IMG/VR virus record: IMGVR_UViG_3300030389_002117
Span: 1 to 57,719 of that record
From: a virus
Direction: 5' to 3' (one strand)
Length of the DNA stretch: 57,719 bases
The stretch's first letter is position 1, and the number at the start of each line of letters is the position of its first letter. The translations under genes and the position numbers were made by a program. Under the pieces are notes generated by a model that searched no databases, was not told the origin of the DNA, and was given only the letters and a program-made list of their open reading frames with translations. Positions 39,712 to 48,271 of this stretch are shown here, piece after piece.

Positions 39712-40204
39712 AAAAAAGAAAAAAAATAAAAAAGGCATGGCTGCCGGTGGTAAAACAAAAAAAGGTTTTGCTATGGGTAAAACTGTTAACATGAAGAAAA
39801 AAGGCATGGCTGCTGGAGGTGAATTAAAAAATGTTGATTCCTCTAAAAACCCTGGGTTAGCCAAGTTACCTGAAGATGTTAGAAATAAAATGGGTTTTAA
39901 GAAAGCAGGGGGTTCTATTAAAAAGAAAAAAGGCATGGCTGCTGGAGGCATGATGAAGAAAAAAGGCATGGCTGCCGGTGGTAAAACGAAAAAAGGTTTT
40001 GCCATGGGTAAAACAGTCAACATGAAGAAAAAAGGCATGGCTGCTGGCGGTAAGATGAAGAAAGGTTTTGCCATGGGCAAAGCTGTTAATATGAAGAAAA
40101 AAGGTATGGCTGCTGGTGGTAGAATGAAGAAAGGCTACGCTAATGGAGGTCAGATCCGGGGAGCTGGTATGGCTCGTGGGGTTAAACCTACATTAATGAG
40201 GTAA
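39692..40204 (+). CDS. 170-residue Lys-rich 'KKKGMAAGG' repeat protein
   Basis: Start at 39692 follows AAGGAG with 9-base spacing, inside the acidic tail of the previous gene. After a Lys-rich head it contains five or more copies of KKKGMAAGG alternating with KKGFAMGKTVNM or KKGYANGG, the units being partly direct DNA repeats. It ends in ARGVKPTLMR. MAAGG repeats are common in marine phage structural clusters. Very basic, low complexity, likely bound to DNA or particle. A middle insert (SSKNPGLAKLPEDVRNKMGF) is non-repetitive. Confidence 0.8.
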   Translation: MKMKKDEKKKKNKKGMAAGGKTKKGFAMGKTVNMKKKGMAAGGELKNVDSSKNPGLAKLPEDVRNKMGFKKAGGSIKKKKGMAAGGMMKKKGMAAGGKTKKGFAMGKTVNMKKKGMAAGGKMKKGFAMGKAVNMKKKGMAAGGRMKKGYANGGQIRGAGMARGVKPTLMR

Positions 40205-40206
40205 TC

Positions 40207-40380
40207 ATGCGTAGGTATTACAAAGGTGGAGGTAAGATTTGCCCAGCAGGAAAAGCCTGGGCAAAACGAACCTTCGATACGTATCCTAGTGCTTATGCAA
40301 ATATGGCTGCGTCTAAGTATTGTAAGGACCCTAACTATGCTAAAGGTAGCAAAAAGAAAAAAAAGAAAAAGAGGAGCTAA
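40207..40380 (+). CDS. 57-residue basic protein
   Basis: Reads MRRYYKGGGKICPAGKAWAK, then RTFDTYPSAYANMAASKYCK, ending in a Lys run and RS. The ICPAGKAWAKRTFDTYPSAYAN phrase is recurrent in small marine viral proteins. Two Cys. It begins two bases after the MAAGG gene stop and overlaps the next start (TAATG). Confidence 0.75.
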   Translation: MRRYYKGGGKICPAGKAWAKRTFDTYPSAYANMAASKYCKDPNYAKGSKKKKKKKRS

Positions 40381-40547
40381 TGCCACATTATACTAAGAAA
40401 TTAACTAAAGTAATTAAAGGTCTAAAGAAAGCATCTAAATTACATGCAGGACAAGCTAAAACTTTAAGTGGTATAAAAAAAGACCAAAAGACTAGATATA
40501 CTATGAATAAACATACCGCTAAAAAACCTGCAAAGAAAAAAAGGTGA
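40380..40547 (+). CDS. 55-residue basic protein
   Basis: Begins MPHYTKKLTKVIKGLKKASK, continuing LHAGQAKTLSGIKKDQKTRY, and ends in KKKR before TGA. The ATG overlaps the previous stop. Helical, strongly basic, no Cys. A further member of the basic cluster. Confidence 0.75.
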   Translation: MPHYTKKLTKVIKGLKKASKLHAGQAKTLSGIKKDQKTRYTMNKHTAKKPAKKKR

Positions 40548-40551
40548 TCTC

Positions 40552-40821
40552 ATGGGGGCACTTAAAGATTGGGTTAAACAAGATTGGGTTCGTATTGGAA
40601 CTGACGGTAAAATAAAAGGTAAATGCGGGACTTCTAAAGATAAAAAGAACCCTGATAGATGTTTGCCTAGGAGTAAAGCTAATAGTTTGACAAAATCTCA
40701 AAGAGCTCAAACTGCTCGAAAAAAGAAGCGAGAGGGAGCAAAAGGAAAAACTGTGGTAAAAAATACAAAACCTGCTACAGTAAAAATGCGTATAGGTGGA
40801 TTAGCAAGGAGAAAAAGATGA
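40552..40821 (+). CDS. 89-residue basic protein (DUF5872-like)
   Basis: Contains WVRIGTDGKIKGKCGTSKDK followed by KNPDRCLPRSKANSLTKSQR, a signature of small basic DUF5872-type proteins found in marine viruses. Two Cys, very basic tail. The stop overlaps the next start by four bases. A role in DNA condensation or capsid interior is plausible but not established. Confidence 0.8.
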   Translation: MGALKDWVKQDWVRIGTDGKIKGKCGTSKDKKNPDRCLPRSKANSLTKSQRAQTARKKKREGAKGKTVVKNTKPATVKMRIGGLARRKR

Positions 40822-41033
40822 CGCAAAAAGAGATAGCAGACTTGAGAGCAGAATATTTTGATGGTCCTGCTTCTGATTTTCAGGGGTTTTTTGATTTTTT
40901 AAAGTCTAAAGGAGTTGACCCTAAAGATTTTAAAAAATTTAAAAGTGGTGAGCTTGTTAGAAAAAAACGTAAGATTGCTAGAGGTTGTGGTGCGATCATG
41001 GAAAAAAGAAGAAAGAAAACTTTATATATTTAG
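40818..41033 (+). CDS. 71-residue small protein with basic tail
   Basis: N-terminal half helical and acidic (MTQKEIADLRAEYFDGPASD, then FQGFFDFLKSKG), C-terminal half basic with KKRKIARGCGAIMEKRRKKT. GCGAIMEKRRKKT resembles the end motif of several marine phage proteins. Starts ATGA-overlapped with the preceding gene. Confidence 0.7.
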   Translation: MTQKEIADLRAEYFDGPASDFQGFFDFLKSKGVDPKDFKKFKSGELVRKKRKIARGCGAIMEKRRKKTLYI

Positions 41034-41041
41034 GAGATGGT

Positions 41042-41374
41042 ATGGCAGATTTAAAAATGGTAGAAGTAGGCACGGATAAAAATGGTAATTCTTTATACAA
41101 TGTTCGTGATAATAGTAGGGGTGGTGAGTTAGTAACCACTGATAAATTAACAGAGTCTGAAGCACTTAGTATGATTATGGGTAGCAACCCAGATAGAAGT
41201 GTTGTTAATACAGAAGTCGCAGAACCCGCTAAAAAAGTTACAATTACCCCAAAATATAAATACATGTCTAAATTAGAGTTAGAGGCTATGATGCGAACTC
41301 ATGGTGTAGAATTAGATAGACGTAAAAGCAAAAAAGCTTTATTAGAAGAAGTAGATAATTATTTTAAAGGATAA
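41042..41374 (+). CDS. 110-residue hypothetical protein with SAP-like C-terminus
   Basis: Start at 41042 is preceded by AGGAG and chosen over an earlier frame start at 40985 that overlaps the previous gene. The C-terminal part MSKLELEAMMRTHGVELDRR followed by KSKKALLEEVDNYF looks like a helix-extended-helix SAP/LEM-type module for nucleic-acid or protein binding. The N-terminal part (DKNGNSLYNVRDNSRGGELV) is polar. Function unknown. Confidence 0.65.
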   Translation: MADLKMVEVGTDKNGNSLYNVRDNSRGGELVTTDKLTESEALSMIMGSNPDRSVVNTEVAEPAKKVTITPKYKYMSKLELEAMMRTHGVELDRRKSKKALLEEVDNYFKG

Positions 41375-41377
41375 GTT

Positions 41378-42067
41378 ATGACCACTTCTGGCACTACCGC
41401 ATTTGACATGGACTTTACAGAGATTGCAGAGGAAGCATGGGAACGTGCGGGACGAGAAATGCGATCAGGTTATGATTTAAGAACAGCTCGTAGGTCTATG
41501 AATTTATTAACTATAGAGTGGCAAAACAGAGGTATTAATCTTTGGACTATAGACAGTCAAAGTCAAACTTTAACTGCGGGCACAGGTCAATATACTTTAC
41601 CTGCAGATACGATTGATTTACTCGACCAAGTTATACGAACAAATGCGGGTAATGCTGCTACACAATCTGATCTTACAATTAGTCGTATAGGAGTTACTAC
41701 TTATTCTTCTATCCCTAATAAATTAGTTCAAGGACGACCCATACAAGTTTTTATCGAACGTTTGCGAGACGCTCCTCGAATTAATCTTTACCCTGTACCT
41801 GATTCTTCTACTACATATACATTTGTGTATTTTAGATTACGTAGAATCGAAGACGCAGGGAATGGGGTTGAAACAGCTGATATGAATTTTCGTTTTTTAC
41901 CCTGTTTAGTAGCAGGGCTTGCTTACAACATTGCTATGAAAACACCCGAACTCACTGATCGTGTTGCTATGTTAAAAGCTGATTATGAAGAACAGTATAA
42001 TTTAGCGGCAGGAGAGGACAGAGAAAAAGTATCTGAACGTTTTGTTCCTCGTGTTGGGAGAATCTAA
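41378..42067 (+). CDS. Head-tail connector / adaptor (P22 gp4-like)
   Basis: A 229-residue protein. Begins with FDMDFTEIAEEAWERAGREM and RTARRSMNLLTIEWQNRGIN, the pattern of podovirus adaptor proteins that sit below the portal. The middle is beta (TLTAGTGQYTLPADTIDLLD) and the C-terminus helical. It precedes a second connector-type gene (42424), as in P22-like maps. Its identification is by sequence style and position. Confidence 0.75.
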   Translation: MTTSGTTAFDMDFTEIAEEAWERAGREMRSGYDLRTARRSMNLLTIEWQNRGINLWTIDSQSQTLTAGTGQYTLPADTIDLLDQVIRTNAGNAATQSDLTISRIGVTTYSSIPNKLVQGRPIQVFIERLRDAPRINLYPVPDSSTTYTFVYFRLRRIEDAGNGVETADMNFRFLPCLVAGLAYNIAMKTPELTDRVAMLKADYEEQYNLAAGEDREKVSERFVPRVGRI

Positions 42068-42420
42068 TGTCTATGAGATTTGCATCAAATAAAAGAGCCA
42101 TAGCTGAGTGTGATATTTGTGGTTTTCAATATAAATTAAAAGAGTTAAGAAGTTTAATTGTTCGGGGAAGAGATACAAATATTCTTGCATGCCCTACTTG
42201 TTGGGGTCCTGACCACCCTCAAAATAAACAAGGTCTTTTTCCTGTGCACGACCCTCAAGCTATACGAAACCCTAGACCAGATTTTGCTGGACGTGCTAGT
42301 AGTAGGAATATACAGTGGGGGTGGAATCCCGTAGGAGATGCTAAAAACTTTTATGGGTTGTCGGTCAATAATCTACAAGCCGTTGGTTCGGTTGGCGAAG
42401 TAACAGTGAGCACGAGTTAA
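42067..42420 (+). CDS. 117-residue zinc-ribbon structural protein
   Basis: Starts TAATG-coupled. Contains CDICGF and CPTCWGPDHPQNKQGLFPVH: two Cys pairs about 35 residues apart, a zinc ribbon. The rest includes DPQAIRNPRPDFAGRASSRN and WGWNPVGDAK, seen in marine phage connector regions. It may be a small neck or adaptor component. Confidence 0.75.
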   Translation: MSMRFASNKRAIAECDICGFQYKLKELRSLIVRGRDTNILACPTCWGPDHPQNKQGLFPVHDPQAIRNPRPDFAGRASSRNIQWGWNPVGDAKNFYGLSVNNLQAVGSVGEVTVSTS

Positions 42421-42423
42421 AAT

Positions 42424-43068
42424 ATGAATTACACATCTTTAAAAGCTAATATACAAGATATATGCGAAACAACTTTCACAGACGATCAACTTGCGTTATT
42501 TACACAGCAGGCAGAACAAAAAATATATAATTCCGTACAGTTTCCTGCTTTACGAAAAATAGATAGTGGACCTATAACAGCAACTAATAAATTATATACT
42601 ACCCCAAGCGATTATCTTTATACTTTTAGCATAGCTATAATTGATAGTAACACAACACATTATTTATTAAATAAAGATGTTAACTTTTTGCGGGACGCAT
42701 ACCCTATAACTACAAGTGCAAAACAAGGTCGCCCTAAGTTTTATGCTTACCATACAACAACAGGGTCTACTGTTAATTTAATGTTTGCCCCTACACCAGA
42801 CCAAAACTATGAAATAGAACATATATACGGACACTACCCTACTTCTATTGTTACTTCTGGAGGGACTTATCTGGGGGATCATTTTGATTCTGCGTTATTA
42901 AACGGAGCTTTGGTTGAAGCCATACGGTTTCAAAAAGGAGAACCAGACGTTGTTGCTATGTATAAAGAACAATATGTTTTATCCATGAGCTTGTTAAAAC
43001 AATTTGGTGATGGTAAATTAAGACAAGATTATTATCGTTCAGGGCAGTTTAGAACAGATGTTGGTTAA
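42424..43068 (+). CDS. Tail/neck adaptor protein
   Basis: A 214-residue protein with an N-terminal helical block (DDQLALFTQQAEQKIYNSVQ) and a beta/aromatic middle (PTPDQNYEIEHIYGHYPTSI), then LLNGALVEAIRFQKGEPDVV and a helical end. The phrase pattern fits phage adaptor families (head completion or tail connector). With the gene at 41378 it probably links portal and tail. Confidence 0.7.
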   Translation: MNYTSLKANIQDICETTFTDDQLALFTQQAEQKIYNSVQFPALRKIDSGPITATNKLYTTPSDYLYTFSIAIIDSNTTHYLLNKDVNFLRDAYPITTSAKQGRPKFYAYHTTTGSTVNLMFAPTPDQNYEIEHIYGHYPTSIVTSGGTYLGDHFDSALLNGALVEAIRFQKGEPDVVAMYKEQYVLSMSLLKQFGDGKLRQDYYRSGQFRTDVG

Positions 43069-43077
43069 GGAGATAAA

Positions 43078-43518
43078 GTGGCTTTTACAGGTAATTTTTT
43101 ATGCACATCTTTTAAGGTAGCTCTTTTAAATGGAGAGATGGACTTCAGCAGTGATACCTCTCAAACATTTAAAATTGCTTTGTATACCAATAGTGCAAGT
43201 TTTGATGCATCTACTACAGCCTATACAACAACAAATGAAATAAGTGGCACAGGATATACTGCGGGTGGAAATACTTTAACCATAGCAACTAACCCTACAA
43301 GCGATACTGGCGGCACTGTAGCATATTTAGATTTTTCTGATACAACTTGGACGAGTGCAACTATTACAGCTAGAGGAGCTTTAATATATAAATCAGGAGG
43401 TACAAATCCAGCCATAGCTGTTTTAGATTTTGGAGCCGACAAGTCAACAATTTCTGGAACGTTTAAGGTTGAATTTCCTGTTTCAAACGCCACCACCGCA
43501 ATATTACGAATAGCTTAG
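43078..43518 (+). CDS. 146-residue beta-rich structural protein, GTG start
   Basis: GTG start after AAGGAGATAAA. Contains FKVALLNGEMDFSSDTSQTF, YTAGGNTLTIATNPTSDTGG and ALIYKSGGTNPAIAVLDFGA, well known from marine phage tail regions. Beta-sandwich composition. Probably a small tail or fibre-base protein; no enzyme motif. Confidence 0.75.
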   Translation: MAFTGNFLCTSFKVALLNGEMDFSSDTSQTFKIALYTNSASFDASTTAYTTTNEISGTGYTAGGNTLTIATNPTSDTGGTVAYLDFSDTTWTSATITARGALIYKSGGTNPAIAVLDFGADKSTISGTFKVEFPVSNATTAILRIA

Positions 43519-43529
43519 AGGAATAAAAT

Positions 43530-45506
43530 ATGGCAAGTGTATATACAAATGACCTTAGATTAGAAGAGATAGGCACTGGAGAACAGTCCGGTACATGGGG
43601 TGATACAACAAATACAAATTTAGAACTTATTGCAGAGGGATTTAGTTACGGAGCTGAAGCCATAGCAAATGCTTCTACACATACAATTACACTCGCAGAC
43701 GGGACAAGTGACGAAGCACGTTCTTTATTTTTAAAATGCACTGGTGGTGGACAAGCGTGCACAGTTACTTTAGCCCCTAATACAATATCTAAGGTTTGGA
43801 TCGTTGAAAATGCTACAAGTGCTACGTTAACTTTTACCCAAGGTTCTGGTGCGAATGTGGCTGTTGCGGCAGGTAAAGTAAAAGCTATAGCGACGGATGG
43901 TGGAGGTTCAGGGGCTATTGTTTACGATTTATTTACTGATTTATCATTAGCAGGATCTACTAGTTCAGCTACATCCATACAGACTCCTTTAATAGAATTT
44001 ACAGATGGTGATGATGCGATTACAATAGCTGATGGTGGTGGCGTAACCATGGCAAACGGGATTACATCTACAGCCGCAGCCAATACATTTGGTGCTACTA
44101 GTTTTAATGATGCAGACATTACAAATGTTGGAAGTATACAGCTAGATTCGATAGCCGGTGATGGAGATACGAATACAAGTATTACTTTTTCAGGTTCAGA
44201 TGTTATTACGGTTGCAACAGGCGGTACAACTGCCATGACTATAGATGCTTCTCAAAACGTGACAATCGCTGGGGACTTAACAATAACTGGCGATGATCTT
44301 GTTATGGGCACTAACACAGCAGGACACTTACTTATTGCTGACGGCACAAACTTCAACCCAACAGGTGTAGGTGATTTATCAGAAATATCTACTGTTGCAA
44401 ATGATGACGTGTTATTAGCCGTTGACACGTCTGGTGGTGGTTTGAAAAAGGTAACTCGTAGCACGTTAGTCGCAGGGCTTGCGACTTCTTCTGGAATATC
44501 TAATATTGTGGAGGATACTTCTCCTCAGCTTGGAGCTAATTTAGACACTAATTCTCATAATATTTTAATTGACGATGCACATTTTATAGGTGATGAGAAT
44601 GGTAACGAACAGATAATATTTCAAACTACAAGTTCTGCGGTTAATCAGTTTGATGTTACAAACGCTGCCACAGGTAGCCCACCAAAAATATCTGCTACCG
44701 GTGGGGACTCTAATATTGATTTTGATTTAGAAGCAAAAGGCACAGGACATGTAACGGTTAGAGGTAACTCTAATTCTGGGGCAATACAGTTTAATTGTGA
44801 AGCTAATACTCACGGTCAAATTGTTATAGCTCAACCTCATTCTGCTGGCGTTACTAACACACTTACCTTACCTGCAGGAAGCAGTTCTACTTTGGTATCT
44901 CTTGTTTCTACAGATACACTAACAAACAAAACTTTAACAGAACCTAAATTTGCTGATGGTGGCTTTATTGCTGACGCCAACGGGGCAGAAATGTTAGTGT
45001 TTCAAACAGTTAGTTCAGCAGCTAATGCCGTTGAAATAACAAACGCAGCAGCAAGTGGTGCAGTTGTTATAGGAGCCATGGGTAGTGACAGTAATGTAGA
45101 TATTGATATTACACCAAAAGGCACAGGTGAGATAAATATTGCAGCAGGTAATTTAAACTATGCAAGCACCGCTATAACTTCTACAGGTGCTGAACTCAAT
45201 TTAGTAGACGGATCAAGTGCAGGGACGATTGTTAATAGTAAAGCAGTTATTTATGGTTCTTCTGGTGAAGTAAACGCTACAACATTACAGATAGGTGGCA
45301 CGTCAATCACAACCACAGCAGCCGAGATAAATCTAATCGACGGCGGTACATCCAGGGGTACGACTGCATTGGCTGACGGGGACGGTATACTTGTTAATGA
45401 TGCAGGCACAATGAGAATGACCACCGTAGAAACAGTAAGGACTTATATGTCAGCTAATTCAGCAACAACAGGAAAAGCAATCGCTATGGCTTTGGTTTTT
45501 GGATAA
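43530..45506 (+). CDS. Tail fibre / appendage protein
   Basis: A 658-residue protein. Begins with SVYTNDLRLEEIGTGEQSGT followed by WGDTTNTNLELIAEGF, the standard start of many marine phage tail fibres. Contains repeated modules: DANGAEMLVFQTVSSAANAV and a related DENGNEQIIFQTTSSA, and AELNLVDGSSAGT with AEINLIDGGTSRGT, typical of beta-helical fibre shafts. The last 40 residues (LVNDAGTMRMTTVETVRTYM) are a recognisable fibre tip/trimerisation element. It binds the host or carries other receptor-binding parts. No chaperone domain or peptidase seen. Confidence 0.8.
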   Translation: MASVYTNDLRLEEIGTGEQSGTWGDTTNTNLELIAEGFSYGAEAIANASTHTITLADGTSDEARSLFLKCTGGGQACTVTLAPNTISKVWIVENATSATLTFTQGSGANVAVAAGKVKAIATDGGGSGAIVYDLFTDLSLAGSTSSATSIQTPLIEFTDGDDAITIADGGGVTMANGITSTAAANTFGATSFNDADITNVGSIQLDSIAGDGDTNTSITFSGSDVITVATGGTTAMTIDASQNVTIAGDLTITGDDLVMGTNTAGHLLIADGTNFNPTGVGDLSEISTVANDDVLLAVDTSGGGLKKVTRSTLVAGLATSSGISNIVEDTSPQLGANLDTNSHNILIDDAHFIGDENGNEQIIFQTTSSAVNQFDVTNAATGSPPKISATGGDSNIDFDLEAKGTGHVTVRGNSNSGAIQFNCEANTHGQIVIAQPHSAGVTNTLTLPAGSSSTLVSLVSTDTLTNKTLTEPKFADGGFIADANGAEMLVFQTVSSAANAVEITNAAASGAVVIGAMGSDSNVDIDITPKGTGEINIAAGNLNYASTAITSTGAELNLVDGSSAGTIVNSKAVIYGSSGEVNATTLQIGGTSITTTAAEINLIDGGTSRGTTALADGDGILVNDAGTMRMTTVETVRTYMSANSATTGKAIAMALVFG

Positions 45507-45519
45507 AAAGGAGTAAAAA

Positions 45520-45894
45520 ATGTCAGCACCAAATTTAGTCAATGTAGCAACGATAACAGCCAAATCAGATTCTCTGTTACTAACTGGAACAAGTGCTACA
45601 AAATTATTAGAAAACACGGCAAGTTCAGGAAAAGTAATTAAAGTAAATTCACTTGTTGTAGCAAACGTAGATGGCTCAAGCGCAGCTACGATTACAGTTG
45701 GGATTTATCCCCAAGATGATATAGCAGGTACACCTGTTCTTATTGCTTCAACAATATCTGTCCCTGCTGATGCTACTTTAGTTGTTATTGATAAAAACAT
45801 GGGTTATTATTTAGAAGAAGACACTTCAATAGGTGTCACAGCAAGTGCAGCAAATGATTTAACTTGTCACGTTACATATGAAGAGTTGTCCTAA
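45520..45894 (+). CDS. 124-residue beta-rich tail protein
   Basis: Preceded by AAAAGGAGTAAAAA. Begins MSAPNLVNVATITAKSDSLL. Similar in style to the protein at 53552 (short, Thr/Ser/Val-rich, single domain with a 'TGTSATKLLENTASSGK' opening). Probably a small beta-sandwich in the tail or fibre. Confidence 0.7.
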   Translation: MSAPNLVNVATITAKSDSLLLTGTSATKLLENTASSGKVIKVNSLVVANVDGSSAATITVGIYPQDDIAGTPVLIASTISVPADATLVVIDKNMGYYLEEDTSIGVTASAANDLTCHVTYEELS

Positions 45895-45905
45895 AGGAGC
45901 AATAA

Positions 45906-46931
45906 ATGGGAACTCGTTATCTAGGTGGATACATAACAGCTACCGAACAAACACCTTCATCATCTTCTGCCACTGGAGTGTGGGATTTAAGAACTCATTC
46001 TAAAGAACTTGTAGCAGACGCTTGGCAAAACCCTACCCCAGCTGGTAGAGCTTTATTTGGTGGTGGTTACGAGTCTGCTGTGGTTAATACAATAGATTTT
46101 GTTGACATAGCCACAACAGGAAACGCTGCTGATTTTGGAGATTTATCAACTGCTGTTTATTACATGGATGCTGTTTCCTCTTCAACAAGAGGAGTTTGGG
46201 GTGGAGGATTTAATGCTGCTGGTTCAACGGTAAACGAGTTGCAATATGTTTCTTTGGGAAGTGCTGGCAATTCACAAGATTTTGGAGATTTAGAAGCAGC
46301 AAATAGACAGCCTATGGCACTTAGTAACAGTACTAGAGGAGTATTTGCCGGTGGACTAAACCCAGGATACTCTAATATTATTCAATATATTACTATAGCA
46401 AACACTGGCAACACTACAGATTTTGGTGATTTAACAGCGTCAAGATTTGGTGGAGCTGGAACAAGTTCATCTACAAGAGGATTATTTATGGGTGGTTGGG
46501 TAGGAGATGCTACTAATGTAATAGATTACATTACGATAGGATCGACAGGAAATGCTACTGACTTTGGTGATTTAACAACTGGTAAGGGTACTTATTTTGG
46601 TGCAACAGGTTCAAGCACTAGAGGTTTAAGCATGGGTGCAATGAGAAGTTCTACTTATTCATACGATAAAGTTGATGTAATTGATTATGTCACAATAGCT
46701 TCAACTGGAAATGCTTCTGATTTTGGAGATTTAAGTTCAGCAAGACACTATAACAGTGCAACTTCTAATAATACAAGAGGTTTGTCAGTTGGAGGTTCAG
46801 ATAGTTCAAATGTTGATATTGTTGAATATGTAACTATAGCGTCTACTGGAAATGCAACAGATTTTGGTAATTTATCAGCTGCTCGAAATGGTTTAGCAGC
46901 TGTTTCAGCAAGTCACGGAGGACTTCAATAA
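45906..46931 (+). CDS. Beta-propeller-like tail protein, copy 1
   Basis: A 341-residue protein built from six or seven repeats of about 48 residues; each has a core of the type VIDYVTIASTGNATDFGDLS followed by STRGLSMGG. The first unit opens with PAGRALFGGG. Kelch-like spacing suggests a beta-propeller or a repeated beta-blade fibre head. It is a tandem paralog of the next gene (shared N-terminus, core and ending SASHGGL). These are likely receptor-binding or tail-tip parts. Function is inferred from repeats and place after the fibre gene. Confidence 0.8.
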   Translation: MGTRYLGGYITATEQTPSSSSATGVWDLRTHSKELVADAWQNPTPAGRALFGGGYESAVVNTIDFVDIATTGNAADFGDLSTAVYYMDAVSSSTRGVWGGGFNAAGSTVNELQYVSLGSAGNSQDFGDLEAANRQPMALSNSTRGVFAGGLNPGYSNIIQYITIANTGNTTDFGDLTASRFGGAGTSSSTRGLFMGGWVGDATNVIDYITIGSTGNATDFGDLTTGKGTYFGATGSSTRGLSMGAMRSSTYSYDKVDVIDYVTIASTGNASDFGDLSSARHYNSATSNNTRGLSVGGSDSSNVDIVEYVTIASTGNATDFGNLSAARNGLAAVSASHGGLQ

Positions 46932-47926
46932 TGGTCAGATATGTTGGAGGAATTATTACAACAGCAAATACTGACCCTACTACTTCTGCATCTAGTGGAG
47001 TGTGGCAGATACAAGAAGCGTTAACGAATATTCAAGGAGAAACTTGGCAAGTTCCTTTACCAGCAGGTAGAGCATTATTTGGTGGTGCTGTTCCAAACGC
47101 ACATAAAACTGATATTGATTATATTGATATCAACACTACTGGTAATGCTCAAGATTTTGGAAACTTAACAGAGGGTGCTTATTATATTACGGCTGTTTCT
47201 TCTTCTACTAGAGGTGTTTGGGCAGGTGGATATCATCCTAGCCGTAAAGACGTTATTCAATATGTTACGATCGCAAGCACTGGTGATTCAACTGATTTTG
47301 GAGATTTAAGTGAAACTGCTTATCTTGGAAATGGTTTTTCAAATACCACAAGAGGAGTGATGGCTCTTGGAAATACTGGTAGTGCTACCAATATCATAGA
47401 ATATATTACGATCGCAAGCACTGGTAATTCAACTGACTTTGGAGATACCACTGAGGCTCGTTTTGGTATGGGTGGCTTTAGCTCACCAACAAGGGGTATA
47501 TTTTCAGGTGGTAATTCTGGTAGTAGAGTTAATACTATTGATTATGTCACTATTGCTTCAGCAGGTAATGCAACTGACTTTGGCGATTTATTAGCAGTAA
47601 ACAGTAGAGGTGATGGAACAAGTTCTAGCACCAGAGGGTTACATCTAGGAGGAAATACTGGAAGTTATTCAAACGTAATACAATATGTAACGATTGCTTC
47701 TACTGGTGATGCCACCGACTTTGGTGATTTAAGTGCAGCAAAAGAAGAAAACTCAGCAACATCTAATGGAATAAGAGCTGTAAATGCAGGTGGTGAATAT
47801 GCTTACACTAGAACAATCGATTATGTGACAATCGCTTCAACAGGAAATGCTCAAGATTTTGGTGATTTAACAACAGATAAAAGTTCGCATGGAGCTTGTT
47901 CAGAAGGTCATGGAGGATTAGGATAA
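46931..47926 (+). CDS. Beta-propeller-like tail protein, copy 2
   Basis: A 331-residue paralog of the previous protein, starting in the junction TAATGG. It has six core repeats (for example YVTIASTGDSTDFGDLS) and first unit PAGRALFGGAVPN. Ends in SEGHGGLG. Keeping two diverged tandem copies fits two receptor specificities or a hetero-complex. Repeat DNA is partly conserved between copies, which gives material for recombination. Confidence 0.8.
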   Translation: MVRYVGGIITTANTDPTTSASSGVWQIQEALTNIQGETWQVPLPAGRALFGGAVPNAHKTDIDYIDINTTGNAQDFGNLTEGAYYITAVSSSTRGVWAGGYHPSRKDVIQYVTIASTGDSTDFGDLSETAYLGNGFSNTTRGVMALGNTGSATNIIEYITIASTGNSTDFGDTTEARFGMGGFSSPTRGIFSGGNSGSRVNTIDYVTIASAGNATDFGDLLAVNSRGDGTSSSTRGLHLGGNTGSYSNVIQYVTIASTGDATDFGDLSAAKEENSATSNGIRAVNAGGEYAYTRTIDYVTIASTGNAQDFGDLTTDKSSHGACSEGHGGLG

Positions 47927-48270
47927 TGGCGTATAAAGTGATAAAATATAGATTAGAAGCAGATGGTACGATACCAACTTATTTAAAGTTTGGTGTCACT
48001 CAATTAACAGGAGGAATGTACCCTGTTTTTGATAGTGGCACGGCTAGTCCAAGAGATTATGTTATGCTTGGTATAGCAGATGATGGAGCTGATATATCAA
48101 CATCAGAAGGAGAGATAGCTAGTAAAGATGACTTAACAAGTTACCTTACAACAGCAAGTAATGGCAAAGGTTGGAAGCAAATCGCAAGCGATGGAAGTGA
48201 AGAAAATTTTGTACCTGCTGATGCTTCTACAGCAATATGGAACGATTTAACAACCTTAAATGGTGGATAG
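47926..48270 (+). CDS. 114-residue hypothetical tail-region protein
   Basis: Start at 47926 (MAYKVIKYRLEADGTIPTYL) is chosen because it overlaps the previous stop (TAATGG). Beta-rich and acidic with DYVMLGIADDGADISTSEGE. Recognisable style in the tail-fibre regions of marine phages, sometimes as a fibre accessory. Function unknown. Confidence 0.7.
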   Translation: MAYKVIKYRLEADGTIPTYLKFGVTQLTGGMYPVFDSGTASPRDYVMLGIADDGADISTSEGEIASKDDLTSYLTTASNGKGWKQIASDGSEENFVPADASTAIWNDLTTLNGG

Positions 48271-48271
48271 T

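Noticed and set aside
40985-41374. Upstream start of the 110-residue protein
   Set aside because: Overlaps the previous gene; 41042 has a good AGGAG site.
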